Positions 24,578 to 34,235 of a DNA stretch of 64,000 nt are shown here, one piece after another. Source of the stretch: Punica granatum. Taxonomy: Eukaryota > Streptophyta > Magnoliopsida > Myrtales > Lythraceae. The stretch covers positions 2,232,001 through 2,296,000 of the forward strand of contig NC_045127.1 of the NCBI RefSeq assembly GCF_007655135.1. Reading direction: 5' to 3'. The stretch's first letter is position 1, and each line of letters starts with the position of its first letter. Both the position numbers and the translations under genes were made by a program. The notes beneath the pieces are model-generated. The model made no database searches and had not been told where the DNA came from. It was given only the letters and a program-made list of their open reading frames with translations.

Positions 24578-25740
24578 GATGGATGCGAATGAAATCGACC
24601 GTGTCCCAGTTCTATTTGCTCAATTCGGTCGAGGCGATGTCTTAACACGGTAAGAGTTAGTTTCCTGTTATCTTGCGCGCTCGCGAGTAAAAGTCTCTCT
24701 TTATGAGATTCTTCTTCCACTGTATACGCGGTTTTCTTTCTTTCTTATATGATGATGATTCGACCCGATCAGTTAAATTATGTAATGTGTACCACTTAAT
24801 ATACCATTGTATGGGAGTGTGTAAAATAATGCATTTGTACTGCTATATTCCAAATCCTCTTTGGTCGTTCATATTTGGTGCGCTAATGAAATTTGCTTCT
24901 ACGGAATAAAATGTAATAATATTGAGAGAAAAAAACTGTTATAACTAATAATATGATTTGTTTGTCAAAATGTCATTTTATTGTAGAAATTAGACATTAG
25001 AAAGAAAAACGTATTATACTTGCAAAGTAAAAATAGTAGAATGAGTACAATTTAATTATTATTTTGAAGGAATGCTTACTTGAACAAATTAAAGAAATAT
25101 TATCATAATGAAATGATTATCTCACTCATAAAAGCAGTACCAAATAAGCGGACAGAGTGGAACGAGGGGACAATTTTTCCATTTCATTCCACTCCATAAT
25201 CTCCGTCCATGCGTACCAAATGTAATTTTTGTGTAACCTATCGGTTGTCTCGCTAAATTTGTTCAAAGAGTTTTTTTTTTCCTTTAATTTTCATTTAATG
25301 TTTGAGGATAATCGAGGGGAACAAGTGGATGATTTGTCTAGAAAGGGAAATATTTAATATGTACTCGATAATTCAATGTGAAATGTCATGCTGGTAATGT
25401 CAATGTGTTGGATGGAATGCCATTAGTGGAAGAAAAAGGGTCGAGACTTTCGTTTCTCGGAAGATGGACGGATGTCATTCATCAAGCAAAAGACGAGGAG
25501 GAGAAGACTCGGTCGTCTTGATCAACCATTAACACCGTCCGGCCAAATTGAAAGCAAAACGTACGATGACCGACCAAAGTCAATGAAAGGGTCAACACCA
25601 GCCCCGCTTCTCCGTATTATCTTCTCTCTGTAGTCCATAATATTGCTCTGCAATAAATATATATTTATAAAGGATCTATTACCTGAATATATATATACAC
25701 ACATATATGTAATATATAATTATATACTCTTTGAAAGAAT
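24578..25740. other. 3' flank of FERONIA copy 1, duplicated after copy 2
   Basis: Non-coding, but collinear with 36684-37970. Shared blocks include GATGATTTGTCTAGAAAGGG (25327 and 37412) and the CAAATTGAAAGCAAAACGTA stretch (25543 and 37693). The duplication therefore includes at least 1.1 kb of downstream DNA. Small indels separate the two copies. Confidence 0.75.
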
Positions 25741-26000
25741 GAAAATAATAAAAAAGCAATATAATAAAATAAACAATGAATTTTTATTTTTATTTTTTTA
25801 AAAAAAAAAGAGAAAAGAAAAGATTGGAACGCGCTAATCACTGGCAAAGTCAGCAATACAATACAGTTGCACAACTGCGACGTCAATCACGTCATTTCCC
25901 CACTCAAACTAGCTCTCTCACTCCACTTCAGTTCACACAACGCTAGTAGGCTTATTAATTAACTAGTTATTAATTAAGTTAAAAACGTCCGTTTTGCAGC

Positions 26001-26033
<33 letters not shown>

Positions 26034-26300
26034 GTGCACGTTTCAGATAATTATACTACTATTTTCCATAAAAATGCTCATACAATATTTTAGAAATAAT
26101 TTTTTTAATATATATTTTAAAATAAATTAAAATAATAAAAAGAAAAATCATGAACCTATTCGAATTAATAAGAGGAAACGAGCGTTTAGGTTGTAAACAA
26201 TCTTGACAAGGGCAAATTTGTGTTGAAACTATCAGTACTCGAATTTGCAAGTAAAGAAACGAAAAAATATAAAAAATAGAGACAATTATACCTCGATGGT
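25741..26300. repeat. Partial second copy of the FERONIA upstream flank
   Basis: It matches 20035-20840 in order but in shortened form: the AACAATGAATTTTTATTTT block, the TGGAACGCGCTAATC block, the GTCAGCAATACA block, the TTATTAATTAA block, then ATGAACCTATT and ACTATCAGTACTCGAATTTG. A TA microsatellite at about 26001-26027 interrupts it. This shows that another duplicated unit begins directly after the 3' flank of copy 1. Confidence 0.7.
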
Positions 26301-26918
26301 CACCAATCTTCAGGGTGTGCGGGTCCGAGTATCATATATTTTTTCGAGATACCTGGACCCTACCCTATAGATGACATATTCCAAGAATTTGAAACTAGTT
26401 CTTACCCTATTAAATCCTAAAATCGGATCATATGCGAAACCTGTATTATATCACGAATTTCGGAGTCCATTTGGAACCTACACAATTTTTTCCATCTCTT
26501 CAAAGGCAACCTAGAGTCGCAGAGGTGGAAGGCTTAGGAGTAGTGGCAACTTGTGGGGAGAAGCAATGGCTCGTCGAGGAGCTTCCATTCGCGATGGAGC
26601 ATATTCAAGAAGCAACAAAAAATGCTGCAACAAGTCGAGCCCTTCTCCGACCAGGAGCAACAACAGCAGTCACTCAGGAGCAATCGAGGCTCACGATGGT
26701 GTAGAAAGGGCAGAGGTCGGGCACACATCAAAGGAGGACGAGTTGAAGGGCCGAGCAGAGCTCAGGAGAAGGAGCGGCAGCCACGGGTGGAGCTGAGGAG
26801 GAGCGGCACCCTCGATGGAATTGAAGAGGAGCGACAACTACGGGCAATGCTCGATTTGACAAGCCGCGGCTTCGATCGACTGGGAGGGGGGGCTGGGGGC
26901 TGGGCGTGGGCGTGGGCG
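26301..26918. other. Unassigned segment inside the FERONIA duplication
   Basis: It has no match to the rest of the FERONIA flanks. The right half (26500-26918) is GC- and G-rich (GGGCGTGGGCGTGGGCGA near 26900) with overlapping frames in two registers, none recognisable. It ends where FERONIA ectodomain sequence begins, so a rearrangement breakpoint lies near 26919. Confidence 0.5.
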
Positions 26919-27122
26919 ATGTTATAACCGCTTGAATGTTGGAGGGAGTCAGATCTCGCCCTCACATGACACGGGACTGTACAGATCGTGGTACGATGAC
27001 TCTCCATACATCTATGGAGCAGCCTTTGGGGTTCCAGTGACTGCTAGCCCGAGCATATCAATTAGGTACCTTACAAAAATGCCTACTTATGTTGCACCAG
27101 TGGAGGTCTACCAAACTGCACG
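26919..27122 (+). pseudogene. FERONIA ectodomain fragment
   Basis: A fragment of about 200 bp of the second malectin-like region, equivalent to about 22565-22766 in copy 1. It reads LNVGGSQISPSHDTGLYRSW, then YDDSPYIYGAAFGV and MPTYVAPVEVYQTAR, and is cut off abruptly on both sides. It keeps SWYDD, as in copy 1, where copy 2 has QWDND. It therefore descends from a copy-1-like sequence. There is no start, no kinase and no promoter of its own. Confidence 0.85.
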
Positions 27123-27719
27123 AATCTGCTAGAACCCACCTGTTGGGCAGAGTAGACCAGGAAGAAGCTGGAGCTGCCTCCGAATCAGAAAAGTCCCATA
27201 TATTTGCAGAATTCGAATTCTCCGACCCGATGGGGTCCCGGAACTTGGACCAGAAAGCCGAATCAGGCCCGTTCATTTGCATGCAGAACTGAAGGGACGA
27301 TGGCTTGAGCACCTTCTATAGCCAACAAGAAATCACACGGCATCACAACGTTAAAAATCTAAACTTTACTCTGTCGAACTCGATTCAACTCGATTCAACT
27401 CAACTCAACTCAATGGAGGTAAGTTTTCAAGAACCGGGCAGGCAATGCACTATTGAACGCGGTGGTGGAAGAATTTAAATCTTACTCGAGTTGAGAGTAT
27501 TACCAGCTTGTCAGAAGAAAGGCACTTGGAGGGAGAGGAGGGCTTCTTCAGAGCAGCGGACGACCCGTTGGTGGGAGCGGGAGCTGAGTTCTCTTTGTCA
27601 CCAAGCATCGGGACTGACTTTTTTTTGTTGGGGGTGACATTCTCTTTGTTGTCAAGAGCAGGGTCTTGGGTGGAGCTCCGGTCGTGCTCGGGATCGTCGT
27701 TGAGGTTGAGGGGGTTCAC
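27123..27719 (-). pseudogene. Two-exon gene fragment of unknown family with KEN-like motifs
   Basis: On the minus strand, ATG at 27719 opens a 78-codon exon (27719-27486) ending at a GTAAG donor. A TATAG acceptor leads into a second exon from 27315 that stays open to the junction with the FERONIA fragment at about 27122. Exon 1 is rich in Asp, Asn, Pro and Lys and carries two KEN tripeptides (DNKENV and DKENSA) and the segment SPSKCLSSDKLVILSTR. Exon 2 has FWSKFRDPIGSENSN and WDFSDSEAAPASSWSTLPNR. The low-complexity yet clearly exon-like structure points to a real plant gene that was copied here. The native stop codon is missing or lies at the junction. I do not recognise the family. KEN motifs can mark APC/C substrates, but that is inference. 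Confidence 0.5.
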
Positions 27720-27768
27720 ATAGACGGAGTGATAAGAGAATTGCCTTGCGATTGCAATGGAGGAAGAT

Positions 27769-28434
27769 ATACAAGACAGGCATTTCGCAATCGAAGTTAA
27801 TTACGTAGAATCGTTATTCACGGGAAAAATTCACATTCAATGGGATCACATATAATCCAATGGAGTGATGATTGACTAGTATATTTTATGCATTTATGTA
27901 CGTATATCAAGTTACGAATTGACAAGTATGACCCGGTCAATATCGTTGCAGAAATAAGTAAATTAACAAAACTTTTCTTCCAAATTAACTGCACTTTTTC
28001 CAAATTAAATACGTTGAGATATTTCACCCAAAAAAAAAAACAAGAACAAGTTTTGAGATATTTGAGGAACGATATTTAAGGTATTGGATGAAATCGAACC
28101 AACAAAAAGAAAAAAGATTGAAACAAAAAAGCATTCAAAGATATAAGATGTAAATGATAAATAAAAAATAAAAAGGGACTAAAACAGAAAAATAATCAAA
28201 GTTAGAAGACCAAATGTATAGTTTTCCTGATTAACTAAAATTAGTAGTAGTTCAACTCATCCTCCCGTTGCTTACATTCTCTCTTTCTTCTTCATCGCAT
28301 CCTTTCTATCACCCCCCCCCCCTCTCTCTCTCTCTCTCCCCCTCCCCCTCCCTATCTGGCAGAGACCCTAATGACTTGGTACGATTTGCCCCGGTTGACT
28401 CACGGCGACGCCGCCTCCCGTCCTCAACTCAACA
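27769..28434. repeat. Promoter-side flank of FERONIA copy 2 (duplicate of 19.53-21.66 kb with a deletion)
   Basis: 27769-28080 matches 19530-19860. The match then jumps to 21300-21663, so about 1.4 kb present upstream of copy 1 is absent. The last part contains the transcribed-leader sequence of copy 1 (CTCTCTTTCTTCTTC.., GGTTGACTCACGGCG.., CCTCCCGTCCTCA), including an expanded C-run plus CT repeat at 28313-28341. It stops at 28434, where the LTR element begins. Confidence 0.75.
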
Positions 28435-28763
28435 TGACTTAGAAGTTGACGGGTTCAAATTGTAATAAAGGGAAATTGTGGGTGAGAATAGAGAAAAATA
28501 GAAAATGAAGGGGTCTACTATAAAGTGTCTGACTCAGTTAGTTACGGGAAAACGAGGGAAGTATGAGTCCGTTGATTCCTTGTATAAAGGTTGTTGATGT
28601 AAACATTTTGGGCATTAATGAATGTACGAAGCTTGCCTCATTTGATTGTTCTCTCTCTCTCAATCTTCTCTTACTCTCATTCTGTTGCATTCTACTTCTT
28701 CTCTCCCTTTCTTTCATGCCCTAGTACTCCTCATCCCTTACCCATTTAGTTCAGTTCATCACA
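28435..28763 (+). repeat. 5' LTR of the Ty3 element
   Basis: It begins TGACTTAGAAGTTG and ends GTTCATCACA, so it has the TG..CA ends of an LTR. A pyrimidine-rich part with CT repeats lies in the last third. It pairs with 33669-33993. Confidence 0.9.
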
Positions 28764-28765
28764 AG

Positions 28766-28778
28766 TGGTATCATAGCC
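28766..28778 (+). other. Primer binding site (initiator tRNA-Met type)
   Basis: TGGTATCATAGCC lies 2 nt inside the 5' LTR. It differs from the canonical plant iMet site TGGTATCAGAGC at one position. Confidence 0.8.
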
Positions 28779-28793
28779 TTTATCCTAGCACCC

Positions 28794-29490
28794 ATGGTAG
28801 CTGGAACTCGCAGCCAAGACATGAACAAGCTAGAGATCGCACTGGAAGAACAAGATAAGGCAATGGCTAAGATCAAGAACCACACGAGCAACAAGATAGA
28901 TCAACTCACCGAGCTGATCAGTTGGATCACTTTATAGCAGAATCGGTTGATGATGCAACTGCAAATCGGTATGTTTGAGTTAACTTCACCTTCATCTGCT
29001 AGCTTAGAATTGGGGCATTACTTTGCTACTACTCGAATTGGCAAATTAGAGTTTCCTAGATTTTGTGGTGATGGAGTTAAAGATTGGTTGTATCGGTGTG
29101 AACAATTCTTTGAAGTAGATGGAACTCCTGATGATGTTAAGCTGAAGTTGGTGGTCATTCACCTGGAAGAGAGAGCCCTCCAGTGGCATCAATCTTACAT
29201 GAGGTCACTGGGAATAGAGAGTAAGACAGTGAGTCGGTAGCAGTGGTAGCGAGGTTTGGAGACTCGGGGTATGAGGACCCTATGGCTAATTTGAAGAATT
29301 TGAGGCAGGTGAGAGCTATACAGGATTACATGAATGAATTTGATGCAGTATTGAATAAGGTTTCGATCAAGGAAACTGATGCTCTTAGCCATTTCTTGGG
29401 AGGTTTGAAAATTGAGTTTCAGTTGCCTGTTCGTATGCTTCAGCCTATTACCCTGTCTCGAGCTTACTCCTTAGCCAAGCTATAGGAATC
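28794..29490 (+). pseudogene. gag remnant
   Basis: ATG at 28794 starts a gag-type N-terminus that hits an in-frame TAG at 28935-28937. The capsid-like region follows in broken frames: FPRFCGDGVKDWLYRCEQFF, LEERALQWHQ, then ALSHFLGGLKIEFQ and MLQPITLSRAYSLAKL. These are typical of Ty3 gag (Retrotrans_gag). A frame break lies near 29238. Confidence 0.8.
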
Positions 29491-29739
29491 CACTTATGCT
29501 GCTTTCCACAAACCTGGATCTCATGCTCCTAAACTACACAATCTCTTCTCTAGTACCAACTATATCCTTTCTCCCAACGTTTCATCAACTTCCTCTAAGA
29601 CCAGTTCACCTAACACTTACAAAAACGCCACAGCTACCCTAAACAAAAATACAAGCAATAGGTTACTGCCATTACCAAACATTGTTCCACAAAGAAATGC
29701 ATACTCCCATCATAATCGTCCTCATAAGACTCTTACCCA

Positions 29740-30225
29740 TAAGGAGATGGATGAAGAGAGAGCTAAGAATCTTTGTTTTTGGTGTGATGAAAAGTTTGTG
29801 CTCGGGCATAGGTGTCCAAGAAGGCAAGCATTCCTCATTGAAGTGGAGGCAGTAGAAGAAGAGGTGGAGGAAGAACAGGAGGAAGCAACACCACAGAAAT
29901 CCATACATGCTCTCCTTGGTACTCGTAGCTTCCAACCCATAAGAGTATTGGGAACAGTGGGCAGTAAGTTACTGCACTTCTAGGTAGATTCAGGAAGCAC
30001 TTACAATTTTTTGAATGAAGAAACTATGAAGAAGTTGGGCTGTCAGACTGAGTTGGTACCTGTTGTTAAGGTTGCAGTAGCCAATGTGAATGAGTTAAGG
30101 TGTGATAAGGTATGTAAGAAGTTTAAATGGAGAATGCAAGGCAACAAATATGTAGCTAATATGCTGCTGTTACCCCTGGACATCTATGATATGGTGTTAG
30201 GGCTTAATGGTTGTCCACTTTGAGG
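29740..30225 (+). pseudogene. gag zinc knuckle and aspartic protease remnant
   Basis: The zinc-knuckle region CFWCDEKFVLGHRC lies near 29775-29820, followed by an acidic linker. The protease core VDSGSTYNFLNEETMKKLG lies near 29985-30045, with the catalytic DSG retained. An in-frame stop lies directly upstream (29981-29983). Confidence 0.75.
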
Positions 30226-30599
30226 GATATACTCTGGAACTTTAAGGAGTTCCAAATGAAGTTTATTATGGGAGACAATGAGAGTGTATTGAAGGGTAAT
30301 AATTCTGATGAGCTTAAAGCTATTGGCGAGAAACAAATGGAAAGATTGTTGCAGAAAAAAGATTAACTAGCCATGGTTCAACTCTGCACCCTACAGTTAG
30401 CCAACCCTAGTGGAGTGCAGTTAAGTAGCAGTGAAGTCAACATGAAGGCACCAGGACTAGAGCCACTGTTTAAGGGAATTTGAAGATATCTTCAAGGAGC
30501 CTAGGGGCTTGCCTCCCAAAAGGATACTAGATCACTGAATCTCACTCAAGGAAGGGGTACATCCAGTGAACAATAGGCCATACAGGTATCCCACACTAT

Positions 30600-31330
30600 A
30601 GAAGGATATCATCGAGAAGATGACACGAGAAATGAAGGAAGCAGGTATAATCTAGCCCAGCCATGGTCCTTTTTCATCTCCTATGGTGTTGGTTAAGAAG
30701 AATGACAATTCATGGAGAATTTATGTGGACTATAGAAGCCTCAATAACTTGACCATCAAGGATAAGTTTCCAATTCCTCTGGTGAAAGAGCTATTGAATG
30801 AGTTGCATGGATCATCAATCTTCTCGAAGATTGATTTGAGGTCAGAATATCACCAAATAAGGATGGATGAGGCAGATGTGCATAAGACAACCTTCAAGAC
30901 TCACGAAGGGCACTATGAGCTCTTGGTTATGCCCCTTGGGCTTACCAATGCACTCTCAACATTTCGAGATTGATGAATGAGGTATTTAGACCTTACCTCA
31001 GGAAGTTCGTGCTGGTTTTCTTTGATGACATCTTAATCTTCAGCAGGAATTGATACCAACACATGGAGCATATGAGGAAAGTGTTCCTCAAGCTCAGAGA
31101 GCACTCATTATTTGCAAAACAGTCTAAATGCAGTTTTGGAGAAGATAAGGTGGAGTATTTGGGACATTATATGTCTACTATAGGAGTGTCTACAGATCCG
31201 AGGAAGTTAAGAGCGGTATAGGAGTGACCTACTCCCACAACAGTGAAGCAACTAAGGGGATTTATAGGTTTCATTGGCTACTATAGGAGGTTTGTGAGGA
31301 ATTATGGTATTCATTTCTATGGATAAATAC
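30600..31330 (+). pseudogene. Reverse transcriptase remnant
   Basis: It contains [38 protein letters not shown] and [20 protein letters not shown], then after a frameshift near 30972 [10 protein letters not shown] (the FDD catalytic box at 31021-31029) and [16 protein letters not shown]. Several stops (for example at 31051-31053 and 31219-31221) make it non-functional. Confidence 0.85.
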
Positions 31331-31334
31331 AACA

Positions 31335-32375
31335 CATGAAGCTTTTGAGAAGCTCAAGAGAGCCATGACCACTACACCTATATTGGCATTACCAGATTTT
31401 TCAAGGGAGTTTGTAGTTGAAATCGATGCTTTTGGGGTGGGAATTGGAGCAGTGTTGCTGCAAGGAGGACATCCCATAGCCTATATCAGCAAGGTATTGG
31501 CTCTTAGATATCGAGCTCTCTCAGATATGAAATGGAGCTCTTTGCTGTACTCTATGCAGTGAAGAAATGGAGTCACTACCTTATTCATTTTCAAAAGGGT
31601 AAATTACACTAGTGGTCCAAAAAGTTTTAATAATGTATCAGATTGGTCCAAAATTTTTTTTTGCTACTTGATGGTACAAAATATTTCAAAGTTATAACAT
31701 GATAGTACAAATTGTTATCTCACCATTGACGCCGTCAAGCGAAGTTGACGTGGCCCAAACGTGACCGACACATGGCTCTGATATGTTTTTAGGAGTTGGT
31801 GGAACGTTACATGATGGTTCAAACTTTCTTAAAGTTGTTATTTAATGGTCCAAAATGTTTTACAGATGTAACATAATGGTACAAAATGTTTCTTTAATTA
31901 ACTTAAAGGTTCACCCATGTTAATGGTGATATGACGGCGTCAATGGCGAGATGACTGTTTGTACTATCATGTTACACTTTTGAAATATTTTGTACCATCA
32001 AGTAGCAAAAAAAACTTTTTAGACCAACTTGATACATTATTAAAACTTTTTGGACCACCAGTGTAATTTACCCTTTTAAAAAATGACCACCACAGCTTGA
32101 AGTATTTGTTAGAGCAAAGACTCAATACCTCACTCCAACACACATGGTTAGCTAAGCTACTAGGGTACGACTATGAGATAAGCTACAAAAAGAGGAAAGA
32201 GAATGTAGTGGCTAATGCCCTATCTCGCATATCTGGGCATAAACTCTACTTAATGGCTATCTCTGTGGTATTTACAGGTTTCTTTAACAAAGTTCTAGCA
32301 AGCTGGAGTTCTGGTCACAGAGAACAACAACTTACAACAGACCTGAAGGAAAGTCTAGAGATTTACTTGGAGTGA
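31335..32375 (+). pseudogene. RNase H remnant, split by a MITE
   Basis: The left part (31335-31596) has ALPDFSREFVVEIDAFGVGI and HPIAYISKVL. The right part (from 32083) resumes at the expected DHHSLKYLLEQRLNT and continues to KENVVANALSR. The two parts are separated by a 477-bp inserted element plus its duplicated target. Confidence 0.85.
31597..32073. mobile_element. MULE-type MITE with long terminal inverted repeats, nested in the Ty3 element
   Basis: The left end GGGTAAATTACACTAGTGG and the right end, its inverse, start an inverted repeat that continues about 140 bp inward with few mismatches. The arms contain internal repeats of TGGTCCAAAA and ATGGTACAAAAT. The 9-bp flanks are TTTTCAAAA (31588-31596) and TTTTAAAAA (32074-32082), an 8/9 match. 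A 9-bp target duplication with long TIRs is the hallmark of Mutator-like elements. There is no coding capacity. The insertion post-dates the Ty3 element. Confidence 0.85.
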
Positions 32376-32429
32376 TGAACGACTAAGGAAAAGGGGAAAG
32401 CTGGTGGTGAGTGATGATGCCTCCTTGCA

Positions 32430-33110
32430 ACGAGAAATAATTGCAGCTTATCACTCGAGTCCAGTTGGGGGGGGCATTTAGAGGTTCAAGCTACAACTAG
32501 GAGAATTGCAAGTTTACTGTACTAGAAGGGGATGTGGAAACAAGTGAAGCAATTTGTGAGAGAGTCCCGGGTATGCCAACAGAATAAAGCAGAGCATTTA
32601 GCTTACCCTCGACTCTTCCAACCTTTGCTAATGCCTAGGGTAGTCTTCATTGATATTAGTATGGATTTTATCGAAGGTCTCCTTAAGTCTATGGGAAAAG
32701 AGGTGGTGTTTATGGTGGTTGATAGGTGCACCAAGTATGCACATTTTATGATCCTTCCACACCTCTACACAGCTTCTATGGTGGAACAAACCTTCATTGA
32801 CAGAGATTCGGTGTTCCTCAACAAGTTTTGGCAAGCTTCATTTAAAATGCAAGGGGCGGTGCCCCTTGCATCTTCTGCTTATCACCCTCAAACTGATGGC
32901 AATCTGAGACAGTTAATAAGTGTCTCGAGACCTATTTGAGGTGCATGACTGGTGACAAACCAGCATTGTGGGCCAAGTGGATATCCTTGGCGGAGTGGTG
33001 GTATAACACCTCCTATCACACATCTACATAAAGAACTCCATTTGAGGTCTTATATGGGTTTCTATCTCCAATGCACATACCTTACTTCCCTCGTGATTCT
33101 TCAGTTACTG
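32430..33110 (+). pseudogene. Integrase remnant
   Basis: The zinc-binding end has CQQNKAEHL. The core has ISMDFIEGL, MVVDRCTKYAHFM and IDRDSVFLNKFWQ, then [10 protein letters not shown]. The expected catalytic Glu segment ([14 protein letters not shown]) follows only after a frameshift near 32905. In-frame stops are present downstream. Confidence 0.8.
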
Positions 33111-33489
33111 CAGCGGACTCATATATGATGGATAAGGAAGGCATGATTCAAATACTCAAGCACCACTTAAAGAGGGCTTAAGATAGAATGAAGATGCAGG
33201 CAGATAAAAGGAAGTCTGAAAGGGAGTTCTCGATTGGAGACATGCTCTATCTTAAGTTTTACCTTATAGGCAAGGGAAAATTATCACTCGAACCTCAGAG
33301 AAGCTCTCACCCAAATTTTGTAAGCCATATGAGATCGTGGATAAGATTGGGAAGGTGGCATATGCCAGCTTCAACTTAGATTCATCCAGTCGTCCACGTC
33401 TCTTAGCTCAAAAGGGCAATTCATACAGCCACCTGCTCAACTGAGCTACCAAGGTCTGGTGACAGCTCGGAAGGCAATCATCTACAGCC

Positions 33490-33640
33490 CTTAGCGATAT
33501 TCGAGCATAGGATGGTGAAGAGAGGCAATAAAGCTACAGCACAATTGCTTGTGCATTGGTCCAACACTTCACCAGCTGATGCAACTTGGGAATATGCAAA
33601 TGAGTTGAGATGGCGTTTCCCTCTGTTCAACCTTGTGGAC
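33490..33640 (+). pseudogene. Chromodomain-like C-terminus of the Ty3 polyprotein
   Basis: The frame reads LVHWSNTSPADATWEYANEL then RWRFP, the usual end of chromovirus integrases. It is followed at once by the polypurine tract. Confidence 0.7.
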
Positions 33641-33650
33641 AAGGGTCTCG

Positions 33651-33663
33651 AAAAGGGGGGAAA
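33651..33663 (+). other. Polypurine tract of the Ty3 element
   Basis: AAAAGGGGGGAAA ends 5 nt before the 3' LTR, as needed for plus-strand priming. Confidence 0.8.
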
Positions 33664-33668
33664 TGTCA

Positions 33669-33993
33669 TGAGTTAGAAGTTGAAGGGGTCAATTGTAATA
33701 AAGGGAAATTGTGGGTGAGAATAGAGAAAAATAGAAAATGTGGGGATACTTTTCAGTGTCTGACTAGTTAATTAAGGAAAAAGCAGGAAGTGTGAGTAAG
33801 TTGATTCCTTGTATGAAGGCTGCTGATGTAAACGTTTTGGACATCAATGAATGTACGAAGCTTGCCTCATTTGATTGTTCTCTCTCTCTCTCTCAATCTT
33901 CTCTTCCACTCACTCTGCTGCATTCTTCTTCTCTCCCTCTCTTCCGTGCCCTGTTACTCCTCATCCCTTACCTATTTAGTTCAGTTCATCACA
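33669..33993 (+). repeat. 3' LTR, abutting the FERONIA copy 2 leader
   Basis: It starts TGAGTTAGAAGTTG and ends GTTCATCACA. The next base begins GTATCATTCGG, which in copy 1 is the first part of the putative 5'UTR intron. The LTR therefore replaces the native leader exon next to copy 2. Confidence 0.9.
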
Positions 33994-34224
33994 GTATCAT
34001 TCGGAACTCTCCTCTTCTCTGCCGTCCAATCAATACCGGTGCTCTCCAGCTGCATTTCCGACCTCCTGCTGCATCTCTGGTTCTACGACATGTGAAATTT
34101 CGCGCTTCGATCTTGTATCTAGCAGCTCGTAGCTTCTGTCGATTGAGGTCGGGTTTGGGTATTTAACGATCAGTGAGTCTTCGTCGCAGAACCTTGAGTT
34201 GATCTGGTGTTTGGTTGATTCTAG
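33994..34224 (+). other. Probable leader intron of FERONIA copy 2, donor now fused to the LTR
   Basis: GTATCATTCGG at 33994 matches the copy 1 donor. TTGATTCTAG ending at 34224 matches the copy 1 acceptor. The exon side of the donor is now LTR sequence (CATCACA). Splicing from an LTR-initiated transcript is possible but unproven. Confidence 0.45.
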
Positions 34225-34235
34225 CTCTTGAATCC

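Larger units (their letters stand above)
28435..33993 (+). mobile_element. Ty3/gypsy chromovirus LTR retrotransposon, degenerate
   Basis: A 5.56-kb element with 329- and 325-bp LTRs (28435-28763 and 33669-33993). Order: LTR, primer binding site, gag, zinc knuckle, protease, reverse transcriptase, RNase H, integrase, chromodomain-like end, polypurine tract, LTR. RT before integrase defines Ty3/gypsy; the C-terminal chromodomain-like block indicates a chromovirus. Many stops and frameshifts break every domain, and a 477-bp MITE is nested in RNase H. The LTRs differ at many positions, so the insertion is not recent. The 5-bp flanks (CAACA before, GTATC after) do not match, so no target-site duplication is visible. 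It lies between the upstream flank and the coding part of FERONIA copy 2, in the same orientation. Confidence 0.92.

Noticed and set aside
26534..27007. Overlapping frames of 60-120 codons in both strands of the G-rich segment
   Set aside because: Compositional frames: low-complexity Arg/Gly/Ser translations in several registers with no domain.
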